A DNA stretch of 59,024 bases from Alphaproteobacteria bacterium (GTDB lineage: Bacteria; Pseudomonadota; Alphaproteobacteria; Micavibrionales; CSBR16-224): positions 1 to 59,024 of the forward strand of contig JAJFGX010000089.1 in assembly GCA_021775895.1 (NCBI GenBank), given 5' to 3'. Within the stretch, counting starts at the first letter, position 1; every line of letters begins with the position of its first letter. The notes beneath the pieces are model-generated. The model searched no databases. It saw nothing but the letters and a program-made list of their open reading frames with translations, and had not been told where the DNA came from. Position numbers and translations under genes: made by a program. This document shows, in pieces, positions 44,824 through 51,845 of this stretch.

Positions 44824-45882
44824 TTATATATCTGTCAGCAAGTCTACATCTCTTTTCGGGGCATTACCAAGCCCTAAATGCTGATAGCCTTTATCTGAAA
44901 CCATACGACCTCTGGGAGTCCTCTGCACAAAGCCTTGTTGCAATAAATAAGGTTCAATTACCTCTTCCAGCACATCTCGCTGTTCTGACAACGCCGCCGA
45001 TAAAGTATCAATACCAACAGGCCCTCCGCCATAATTCTCAATTATACAAGACATATAGCGTCTATCCATACTATCAAGTCCTTTATCATCAACATCCATT
45101 CGGCGTAGAGCTTTATCTGCAATAACCGCATCAACAGTATTTTGTTTATCGGTTACATGAGCAAAGTCACGCACTCGCCTTGTTAAACGCACAGCAATTC
45201 TTGGCGTGCCTCTTGAGCGTTTAGCAATTTCATATGCCCCTTCTTCTGTAATCTCAAGATTTAACAATTTTGCATTACGCTCAACAATCTTAGATAAATC
45301 ATTAGGAGTGTAAAAGCTCAAACGCAATGGAATACCAAAACGCTCACGCAATGGGGTCGTTAGAAGCCCTGATCTAGTCGTTGCTGCAACCAGAGTAAAT
45401 GGCGGTAAATCAATGCGTACTGTTCTTGCTGCTGGCCCCTCGCCGATTACAAGATCCAAATGCCCATCTTCCATGGCTGGGTATAGAATTTCTTCAATTG
45501 CAGGTGAAAGCCTATGGATTTCATCAATAAATAAAACATCATGTGGCTGTAAGTTAGTCAGAATTGCCGCCAAATCTCCGGATTTATTAATTACTGGCCC
45601 TGCTGTTCCTCTAAACCCTACACCAAGCTCCCGACTAATGATTTGTGCAAGCGTAGTCTTACCTAAACCCGGAGGGCCAAAAAATAGAACATGATCCATT
45701 GACTCGCTACGCTGTTTTGCCGCTTCAATAAATATCTGCAAATTCTGCCTTAAATCATCTTGACCAATAAACTCATTAATAGATAAGGGACGATTTGCCA
45801 TACCAGAACTTGCGACATGTTCTGATTCAATATCCTCTAATATCTGATGAGGAGTAATATCTCGTTCTATTTCAATTGGCAT
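44824..45882 (-). CDS. ruvB: Holliday junction branch migration ATPase RuvB
   Basis: RuvB hexamers drive branch migration of Holliday junctions on either side of RuvA. The 352-residue protein has Walker A GPPGLGKT (69-76), Walker [10 protein letters not shown], sensor AATTRSGLL and the C-terminal winged helix with TPRGR. It follows ruvA by 23 bases as the last gene of ruvC-ruvA-ruvB. Confidence 0.97.
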   Translation of the reverse strand: MPIEIERDITPHQILEDIESEHVASSGMANRPLSINEFIGQDDLRQNLQIFIEAAKQRSESMDHVLFFGPPGLGKTTLAQIISRELGVGFRGTAGPVINKSGDLAAILTNLQPHDVLFIDEIHRLSPAIEEILYPAMEDGHLDLVIGEGPAARTVRIDLPPFTLVAATTRSGLLTTPLRERFGIPLRLSFYTPNDLSKIVERNAKLLNLEITEEGAYEIAKRSRGTPRIAVRLTRRVRDFAHVTDKQNTVDAVIADKALRRMDVDDKGLDSMDRRYMSCIIENYGGGPVGIDTLSAALSEQRDVLEEVIEPYLLQQGFVQRTPRGRMVSDKGYQHLGLGNAPKRDVDLLTDI

Positions 45883-45905
45883 ATTTTATCCTATTTTATC
45901 TATAT

Positions 45906-46532
45906 CTACGCTGTGCTAAGTGATTTTAAGCTATGCTGTATAAGCTGTTCAATACTAGGGTTATCACCTATTTCTTTAGTTGCCTCACCAACAGCACTAA
46001 ATGCTTCCGTCCGTCCATAACCCAAATTAATCAGAGCAGAAATAGCATCTCCATTATTACTGTTACTAGCAATCGTAGTGTTTACCGCATTAGTTCCTTT
46101 TGGAGATAATTTAGCATTACCTAATTCAAGTTTTGCAACTTTATCTTTTAGCTCTGTCACAATACGTGTCGCAAGCTTTGGCCCTACGCCTTCTGCCCTA
46201 GTAAACACTGCTTTATCTTGAGCTGCAATCGCAATTATTAATTGCTCTGCTGGAGCTACCGACAAAATAGCAAGACAAACCTTAGCCCCCACTCCCTGCA
46301 CTGTACACAAACGTTTAAACCAGTCTTTTTCTTCCTGATCAATAAAACCAAACAAGCTTATTTGATCTTCACGAACATGAGTATCAATCAATAATTGAGT
46401 ATATTCTCCAATTTGACCCACCCTAGATAAAGTAGAAGTCGAGGCTGAAACAAGATAGCCGACTCCATTAACATCAAGAATAAGCTCTTTAATACCTATA
46501 TGTACAATGTTTCCGCTTAACTGTGCTATCAT
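45906..46532 (-). CDS. ruvA: Holliday junction branch migration protein RuvA
   Basis: RuvA binds the four-way junction and loads RuvB. The 208-residue protein has the N-terminal OB fold (MIAQLSGNIVHIG), a middle helix-hairpin-helix part (VQGVGAKVCLAIL and AEGVGPKLATRIV) and a C-terminal RuvB-binding UBA-like helix bundle (DAISALINLGYGRTEAFSAV). Its start overlaps the ruvC stop by 4 bases. Confidence 0.96.
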   Translation of the reverse strand: MIAQLSGNIVHIGIKELILDVNGVGYLVSASTSTLSRVGQIGEYTQLLIDTHVREDQISLFGFIDQEEKDWFKRLCTVQGVGAKVCLAILSVAPAEQLIIAIAAQDKAVFTRAEGVGPKLATRIVTELKDKVAKLELGNAKLSPKGTNAVNTTIASNSNNGDAISALINLGYGRTEAFSAVGEATKEIGDNPSIEQLIQHSLKSLSTA

Positions 46533-47029
46533 CTAACCATAGCCTCCTTTATTATTTTATTTGTACCAAAGTGTTGTGCATGACAAATTGCAACTGCCAA
46601 GGCATCTGCCTCATCAGCTGAATTAAGCTCAACTTTTGGCAATAGAGTTTTTACCATCATTTGAATTTGCTCTTTTTTTGCATGACCTGCACCAACCAGT
46701 GTTTTTTTTACTAAGTTAGCTGAATATTCCTCCAATGGAATTTGATAATGCGCAGGAACCGTAAATGCTGCGCCCCTTGCCATACCAAGCTTTAAGGTTG
46801 ATGCTGGGTTTTTATTCACAAATATCTCTTCAATTGCTACTTGATCAGGTAAATACTGCTCACAAACAGCCATCAAACCACGTTGAATAGTAAATAAACG
46901 CATCGACATATCAAGTTTAACATCTGGAGATATAGTGCCTTGTGCTATATGTGATAAACGACCATCTTGAGAAAAAATAATTCCCCAGCCAGTATGTCGT
47001 AACCCTGGATCTATACCAAGAATTTTCAT
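46529..47029 (-). CDS. ruvC: Crossover junction endodeoxyribonuclease RuvC
   Basis: RuvC cuts Holliday junctions symmetrically. The start MKILGIDPGLRHTGWG at 47027-47029 places catalytic Asp7 as usual; the frame extends 9 codons upstream without family similarity. The 166-residue protein has EEIFVNKNP (catalytic Glu) and the C-terminal DEADALAVAICH (two catalytic Asp). The ruvA gene overlaps its stop. Confidence 0.95.
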   Translation of the reverse strand: MKILGIDPGLRHTGWGIIFSQDGRLSHIAQGTISPDVKLDMSMRLFTIQRGLMAVCEQYLPDQVAIEEIFVNKNPASTLKLGMARGAAFTVPAHYQIPLEEYSANLVKKTLVGAGHAKKEQIQMMVKTLLPKVELNSADEADALAVAICHAQHFGTNKIIKEAMVR

Positions 47030-47183
47030 TTGATCTAATTTCCTTATTAAAAACAAACAGTAAATATAAGAACCATCTATAAAAATAGCAGAGGGCTGTA
47101 TTTTCTACAATACATATATTATAAATGCTTCCAGAGATAACCAGTGAATGTGCAAGCTATATTGATAAAACCGCCCACAGCCC

Positions 47184-47212
47184 TTGACATAATCTAACGA
47201 ATCATGTATAGT
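47184..47212 (+). promoter_or_regulatory. Strong promoter of the 87-aa secreted protein
   Basis: A perfect TTGACA (47184-47189), 17-base spacer and TATAGT (47207-47212). It resembles the promoter at 49248-49276 over the -35 and spacer start. Confidence 0.65.
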
Positions 47213-47250
47213 TAATAACATAAATATTAAATTATAAATGGAGAAATTAA

Positions 47251-47514
47251 ATGCATAGAAAACTGGTTAAAATAGGAGTTGCTTTGACAGCTATATTTTC
47301 TATAAATGTTGGAGATGTGACAAAATCTGAGGCACTCGGTATCAATAGGCGATCAAATAAAAATAACACTAGCCTAATGCTAGATTGTGGTGACGTAGAT
47401 GATATTACAGCAGAAAGAAATAAAGCAATACAAATAGAAATGAGCAGAAAAAGCAAAGGCTCTGCAATGACTAAACCACCAAAGCAAAAAAAAGCTATTG
47501 AGGGGCTGAAATAA
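47251..47514 (+). CDS. Small exported hypothetical protein (87 aa)
   Basis: GGAG precedes the ATG and a consensus promoter lies upstream, so the gene is likely expressed. The product has a basic N terminus with a hydrophobic stretch (about 7-20) that could be a signal, then a polar segment with one cysteine (LMLDCGDVDD) and a lysine-rich tail. No family is recognised. Its 3' end overlaps the TadD-like gene by 20 bases. Confidence 0.55.
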   Translation: MHRKLVKIGVALTAIFSINVGDVTKSEALGINRRSNKNNTSLMLDCGDVDDITAERNKAIQIEMSRKSKGSAMTKPPKQKKAIEGLK

Positions 47515-48217
47515 CAGTGTTTCTTAGAGCTTCAACAAATTCTATATTCTTTTCGAAAGTCTTAGATTCTGTGCTAAGACCAGATGCTTGACGTAACATT
47601 TCAATCGACTTATCAAAATGTCCTTGCTCTGCCAAAGAGAGTGCTAAATTATTCATCACTAATGATGGATCTCCAATCCATGATGAAAGAGCCTCACGAT
47701 AACTAATTTCTGCTTCCTCATATTTACCTGAAGCTGACAAAACAACCCCTCGTAAATTATGAGCCTCTGGAAGATATATCTTATTTTTTGGGTTCTTTGA
47801 TTCTATAATACGTTCAATTGCATGACTAGCATGTAAAAAATGTCCCAGCTCAATATTAACTGTTGCATACTCCAACAAAACTTCTGTATCAACATTAATT
47901 TTTCTACTTGCCAATGGAGACAATATTGTTACAGCTTGCTTTGGGTGACCTGCCTTACGTAAAGCTTCAGCATATTTTACAGCAATTTTTTGCTCTCCGC
48001 TATTACGAGCATATAAACGCTCATACAATGCCATAGCCTCTTTAGCATTTTCACGTGTAATATGTTGCCTTGAATCTACAGCCTCACTATAACGTGAACT
48101 TTCCCCATCTCCAGAATAGTGACCATTAACATGACAACCAGACAACATCAATAATCCTAAACAACAAATGCCAACATTAAGTGTTTTTCTTATTTTAAAA
48201 AATCTTTGATAATCCAT
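47495..48217 (-). CDS. TadD-like TPR lipoprotein
   Basis: The start MDYQRFFKIRK at 48215-48217 has GGAGG upstream; the longer frame into the upstream gene is rejected. The 240-residue protein has a lipoprotein signal (lipobox MLSGC, Cys27) and four to five TPR units (about 60-215: LYERLYARNSGEQ..., HNLRGVVLSASGKYEEAEIS, MNNLALSLAEQGHFDKSIEM). TadD is the outer-membrane pilotin-like factor of the Tad/Flp pilus. It follows the secretin-N gene by 4 bases. No other tad/cpa genes are in the window. Confidence 0.8.
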   Translation of the reverse strand: MDYQRFFKIRKTLNVGICCLGLLMLSGCHVNGHYSGDGESSRYSEAVDSRQHITRENAKEAMALYERLYARNSGEQKIAVKYAEALRKAGHPKQAVTILSPLASRKINVDTEVLLEYATVNIELGHFLHASHAIERIIESKNPKNKIYLPEAHNLRGVVLSASGKYEEAEISYREALSSWIGDPSLVMNNLALSLAEQGHFDKSIEMLRQASGLSTESKTFEKNIEFVEALRNTVISAPQ

Positions 48218-48221
48218 GGCT

Positions 48222-48761
48222 CTATTCCTCCCCACCTTCTTCTTCAAAAGACACTCCAGATGTAGGAACTCGACTAGATACACCTCCACTTTCTGAATCA
48301 GGCGATGCTGTAAAAACCTGATGACAACCATCAGGACAGAAGTATACAGAGCTTGGGACACAGTCATCTACCGCATCTGTACAAACTCGTTGAATTCGCA
48401 CATATTTATTCTTACGTTCCGACACAACAATATCTCGTTTAATTATTGGCCTACCATCTTTATCTAAAACGGTAAAAGAAGTTGCACCTGGTGTTCCTGG
48501 AACAATAACAACAATCTGTGGTGTATCCAAAAAGACACTTGCATGAACTGGGTTGGCAATAACCACGCTACTAGCATTTTTATTAAGGTGTATTATTTTT
48601 GATTCATTCGGAGTTAAGTTAATAATTGTATTTTGCATCGATGAGCTAAAATTTCTAGTTTGAGCAAACCCCAAACCAGAATAGCTAGTTACAACTGCAA
48701 ATAAGAACATAAATAGAAATAATCCACTCAAGAAAAAGTGCTTCACATATTTTTTCATCAT
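48222..48761 (-). CDS. Secretin N-domain (CpaC/RcpA-type) protein with cysteine tail
   Basis: The 179-residue exported protein has a signal (about 8-34), then the small domain found at the N terminus of Tad pilus secretins (NLTPNESKIIHLNKNASSVV, VIANPVHASVFLDTPQIVVI, PGATSFTVLDKDGRPIIKRD split in order, about 48-115). After a charged linker it has a cluster of four cysteines: Cys127, Cys134, Cys142 and Cys146. The rest of a secretin barrel is missing. It is coupled to the TadD-like gene and probably forms an envelope module with it. Confidence 0.75.
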   Translation of the reverse strand: MMKKYVKHFFLSGLFLFMFLFAVVTSYSGLGFAQTRNFSSSMQNTIINLTPNESKIIHLNKNASSVVIANPVHASVFLDTPQIVVIVPGTPGATSFTVLDKDGRPIIKRDIVVSERKNKYVRIQRVCTDAVDDCVPSSVYFCPDGCHQVFTASPDSESGGVSSRVPTSGVSFEEEGGEE

Positions 48762-48778
48762 TAATCTCCAATAGAATT

Positions 48779-48794
48779 AAGAGAGAACTCTCTT
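48779..48794. promoter_or_regulatory. Perfect dyad upstream of the secretin-N gene
   Basis: AAGAGAG and CTCTCTT form 7-bp inverted repeats with a 2-base center, 18 bases before the start of the minus-strand gene. It could be an operator or an mRNA hairpin; function is unknown. Confidence 0.35.
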
Positions 48795-48812
48795 ACCTCT
48801 GAATAATGACAC

Positions 48813-48855
48813 AAAAAAACCCTGCCCGTCAAGTGAACTAGGCAAGGCTTTTTTT
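48813..48855. terminator. Bidirectional Rho-independent terminator
   Basis: On the minus strand, CCTTGCC and GGCAGGG form a 7-bp stem (one G-T) followed by seven T; the other strand also has a T-tract after the stem. It lies just after the 66-aa lipoprotein gene and before the secretin-N gene. Confidence 0.65.
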
Positions 48856-48869
48856 AAAACTTAATAAAA

Positions 48870-49070
48870 CTATTTACGCAATGAGCCATTAAATGTTTTA
48901 TCAGCAGATCTACTTCTGCGATGCTTGACAGTTTTGCCACTATCTGATTCCATAATTACGCCATCACCAGCAGTACGACCAGCTGACATTGGTGTCCAAT
49001 TATCGCTTGTTGCACAGCCAGATACCGCCATTGCTGATACCAAACACACTACAGTTAAAAACTTTTTCAT
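48870..49070 (-). CDS. Small lipoprotein (66 aa)
   Basis: The start MKKFLTVVCL at 49068-49070 has AAAGGAAA upstream. The signal ends with the lipobox AVSGC (Cys19), followed by a short polar mature part rich in Arg, Lys and Ser (KHRRSRSADKTFNGSLRK). Length and composition fit an abundant small envelope lipoprotein, but no family is recognised. It has its own terminator downstream. Confidence 0.65.
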   Translation of the reverse strand: MKKFLTVVCLVSAMAVSGCATSDNWTPMSAGRTAGDGVIMESDSGKTVKHRRSRSADKTFNGSLRK

Positions 49071-49247
49071 TATTATATTTCCTTTCATGATTGTTTCTTA
49101 AATTTTAGACTAGAAAAACAGAGCTATTACCGTTGTAATTAAAGAGATACTACAGAATACTATTAAAGTCTACACAGAAAACGAAGAAAAGCAAAACCTA
49201 ATTTTTACAATAAAAACAACAAACTATAAAAAAAATACATAAACTGC

Positions 49248-49276
49248 TTGACATAAGAGTAAGAATCGTGTAAAAA
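49248..49276 (+). promoter_or_regulatory. Promoter of the J-domain protein gene
   Basis: TTGACA (49248-49253), 17-base spacer ending in GTG, TAAAAA (49271-49276). The stretch TTGACATAA-N-AGAATCRTGT resembles the 47184 promoter, suggesting shared control. Confidence 0.5.
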
Positions 49277-49333
49277 TGCATGTATGAGTTAATAATAACA
49301 AAAACAGCAACTAAATGAATAGAGAGTAAAAAA

Positions 49334-50197
49334 ATGTCACAAAAACAGTCCCCTTACGAAATTCTTGGCGTTGAACGCAAAGCTGATGCAAAAACCATTA
49401 AAAGAGCATACAAAGTAGCAATGTCAAAATACCACCCAGATAAAGCAATGGCTCTTGTTGAAGAAAAAGGAACTCAAGGCACTCCAGAAGGTGATGCTGT
49501 AATTAATGAAGCTAGAGAGAACTCTTCTGCTGTAAATGTTGCTTATGATATTTTATCAGATGATGAAAAACGTCAAGTATACGATCAATATGGCTATGAT
49601 GGATTAGAATCATTAGCTGAAGGTAACGACCCTGCAGCATCTGGTGGTCGCAGAGGTGAATATACAGCCAGTGACTATGAAAGAGCAGAGGCTACATTTG
49701 GTGGAAATAAAGGCCCTATGCATGGCATGAGTGCCGAAGAGGTTATGGCTGATAACGCTGACGATCTATTTGATCTAGAAAATGATACTGATGGTGTCTT
49801 AGAAAATGCAAGAACAGACACAACAGACGCCTTACCAACCTTAGAGCAACTTATTGCGGAACAAAATGGTCAGAAAAGCGAACCAAAAACAGAAAAAACC
49901 CCTGACGAGAGTAATGGTGGTGGGTTTGATTTCGGTAGTGCAATTAATGGAATTTTTAACACAGCAAAAACAACGGCTACAAAGGCCGCAGAGACAGCTC
50001 AAGGAATGATGTCCAATGATAATTCAGAACTAGCATCTAGGCTTCAAAATGTTATTATCTCACTTGCGAATTCAGAAGGACAACAAGAACCTGATCTATT
50101 AGAAGCTATGCTAATTGAACTTGATGATATTAAAACAAATATTGAAGGTAGTAATAAGAAGCAAGATCTAAAAAATAGATTTGGTAGCAAACCTTAG
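49334..50197 (+). CDS. J-domain protein with novel C-terminal region
   Basis: The 287-residue protein has an N-terminal J domain (about 6-85) with the HPD motif at 34-36 (YHPDKAMAL), extended by an inserted loop EEKGTQGTPEGDAV before helix III. The QYGYDGLE end of the J domain is present, but there are no Cys repeats of DnaJ. A disordered acidic region (about 120-190) and a Thr/Ala-rich segment (NTAKTTATKAAETAQ) precede an amphipathic C-terminal helix region. It must recruit Hsp70 to an unknown client. Its stop codon lies in a small palindrome. Confidence 0.85.
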   Translation: MSQKQSPYEILGVERKADAKTIKRAYKVAMSKYHPDKAMALVEEKGTQGTPEGDAVINEARENSSAVNVAYDILSDDEKRQVYDQYGYDGLESLAEGNDPAASGGRRGEYTASDYERAEATFGGNKGPMHGMSAEEVMADNADDLFDLENDTDGVLENARTDTTDALPTLEQLIAEQNGQKSEPKTEKTPDESNGGGFDFGSAINGIFNTAKTTATKAAETAQGMMSNDNSELASRLQNVIISLANSEGQQEPDLLEAMLIELDDIKTNIEGSNKKQDLKNRFGSKP

Positions 50198-50213
50198 GGT
50201 CAGAACCCTAGGT
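50192..50213. repeat. Small dispersed palindrome (AGGGT...ACCCT), copy 2
   Basis: CTTAGGGT and ACCCTAGG pair (one G-T) around CAGA. The palindrome supplies the TAG stops of both the J-domain gene (50195-50197) and truA on the other strand (50208-50210). It shares its core and design with the palindrome at 41391-41411. Confidence 0.6.
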
Positions 50214-50993
50214 GGAATGACTATACTCTGCACGCATGAAATATAATCCATGAGCGGGAGCCGTTGCTCCTGCTTGTGTACGATCGCAAAGCTCTAATAC
50301 TTCTTTCATATTTTCTGGAGCCCACTTTCCTATACCAACATTAAGCAGGCTACCCGTAATGTTTCGCACTTGATGGTACAAGAATGACCTTGCCTCAACC
50401 CATATTTCTAAATACTGCCCTTGATAAAATTGACTGTCATTATCCTCTATAATATTTATTTTCTCTATGGTTTTTATAGGGCTTTTTCCTTGGCAACCAC
50501 TAGCACGAAAACTTGAAAAATCATGTTCTCCCAATAAGAAATTAGCAGCAGATTGCATATTTTCAACGTTTAATCTTGTTTTAATGTGCAGAACACGTCC
50601 ATTCGATAACACAGGCTGAGATCTTCTACCCGCAATAATACGATAACAATAAACCCTGCGTATAGCAGAGAATCGAGCATGAAAATCATTAGGTACTTGC
50701 TCTGCTTGACGAATAACAACACCTGCATAACCCAGTTCATAGAGCTTTACATTGCCACCATCTCGAATCGATTGTGCCGTTAGAGGTTTTTCACTGTCAA
50801 AATGAGCAACCTGCCCAACTGCATGTACACCTGCATCTGTACGTCCTGCAACATGCAAGTTTATCTGTTGTCCACTAAGTTTATAAATTGCATCTTCAAT
50901 TGCTTGTTGCACAGATATATCAATTTTCTGACGTTGCCAACCAACATAGGACAAGCCATCATACTCAATTGTTATTTTCCACCGCTGTGACAT
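50208..50993 (-). CDS. truA: tRNA pseudouridine synthase A
   Basis: TruA forms pseudouridine at positions 38-40 of many tRNAs. The 261-residue protein has the conserved catalytic Asp in the AGRTDAGVHA motif (about 50-59), YDGLSYVGWQRQ at the N terminus and FLYHQVRNITG-type RNA-binding segment near the end. It follows popZ by 5 bases on the same strand. Confidence 0.95.
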   Translation of the reverse strand: MSQRWKITIEYDGLSYVGWQRQKIDISVQQAIEDAIYKLSGQQINLHVAGRTDAGVHAVGQVAHFDSEKPLTAQSIRDGGNVKLYELGYAGVVIRQAEQVPNDFHARFSAIRRVYCYRIIAGRRSQPVLSNGRVLHIKTRLNVENMQSAANFLLGEHDFSSFRASGCQGKSPIKTIEKINIIEDNDSQFYQGQYLEIWVEARSFLYHQVRNITGSLLNVGIGKWAPENMKEVLELCDRTQAGATAPAHGLYFMRAEYSHST

Positions 50994-50998
50994 GAAGG

Positions 50999-51772
50999 TT
51001 ACTTATTAGCTTTATCTGCAAGCTTCTTAATTTCTTTCTCAACCAATGATTCGACTATATCTGGCAATCTGCTATCAAGCCACTCTTTTAACATTGGACG
51101 CATTAGCTCACGTGTCATTTGCTCTAAAGTGATTCTTCCTGCTGGTATTAGCATTTCAGAATGCTCCGCCTCTTCTACAAAAACATTAGCTGCTAGCTTA
51201 CTAAAGGAATCAGTTGCCGCATCTTTTGTATCATCAGACATAATATGCCCATCATCTTCTAATTCTTCCATTACAATGTCAGCCCCAACGCCACTATCTT
51301 CATCAGAGCTTGCCGCAAGGTCTCCACCATCCGCAGTTTCAACCACATCAACAAGCTCAATGACTTCTTCGCTATCATCAGCAGGTTCTGCATCACCATC
51401 AATATCTGCAGGAGTATAATCATCTTCTTTTATATCCATATCAATATCTGCAGGGGTGTAATCATCTTCCTTCGTGTCCATATCAATATCTGTAGGAGCA
51501 TCATTATCTTCATTAGCATCCATATCGATATCTGCAGGGGTGTAATCGTCTTCCTTCATGTCCCCATCAATATCTGCAGGGGTGTAATCATCTTCCTTCG
51601 TGTCCATATCAATATCGCCAGCCTTATCAAGAGAATCATCTAATGAGGCAAGGTCTCCACCATCTTCAGTCGCAGTCGCAACTTCATCATCCTCAGAAAT
51701 TATCTGACGAATAGATTCAAGAATTTCTTCTATCGATGGCTCTTCTTCTTGTTGTTCTTTTACATCTGTCAT
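50999..51772 (-). CDS. PopZ-like polar organising protein with tandem acidic repeats
   Basis: PopZ forms polar networks that anchor the chromosome origin and signalling proteins in alphaproteobacteria. The 257-residue protein has the N-terminal PSIEEILESIRQIISEDDE helix and the C-terminal oligomerisation region (about 209-257: LEQMTRELMRPMLKEWLDSR, LPDIVESLVEKEIKKLA). The acidic, proline-containing middle contains five near-identical 14-residue units (53-122, consensus DIDMDTKEDDYTPA). A PED-like disordered linker is normal for PopZ, but regular tandem repeats are not. Confidence 0.85.
   Translation of the reverse strand: MTDVKEQQEEEPSIEEILESIRQIISEDDEVATATEDGGDLASLDDSLDKAGDIDMDTKEDDYTPADIDGDMKEDDYTPADIDMDANEDNDAPTDIDMDTKEDDYTPADIDMDIKEDDYTPADIDGDAEPADDSEEVIELVDVVETADGGDLAASSDEDSGVGADIVMEELEDDGHIMSDDTKDAATDSFSKLAANVFVEEAEHSEMLIPAGRITLEQMTRELMRPMLKEWLDSRLPDIVESLVEKEIKKLADKANK
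51407..51616 (-). repeat. Tandem 42-bp repeats inside popZ (5 units)
   Basis: Five head-to-tail 42-bp units encode DIDMDTKEDDYTPA and near variants; a sixth unit is partial (DIDGDAEPADD). Unit 3 is the most divergent (DIDMDANEDNDAPT). In-frame units allow easy length change by slippage. Confidence 0.85.
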
Positions 51773-51845
51773 AATTTACATCAATTATATTGCTTCTATT
51801 TTTTAATATAACGTACTTTTCTAAAAAAAAAAATATATAATATCA

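Noticed and set aside
51407-51616. CRISPR array or mobile repeat
   Set aside because: The repeats are in-frame, directly adjacent without spacers, and part of the popZ coding sequence.
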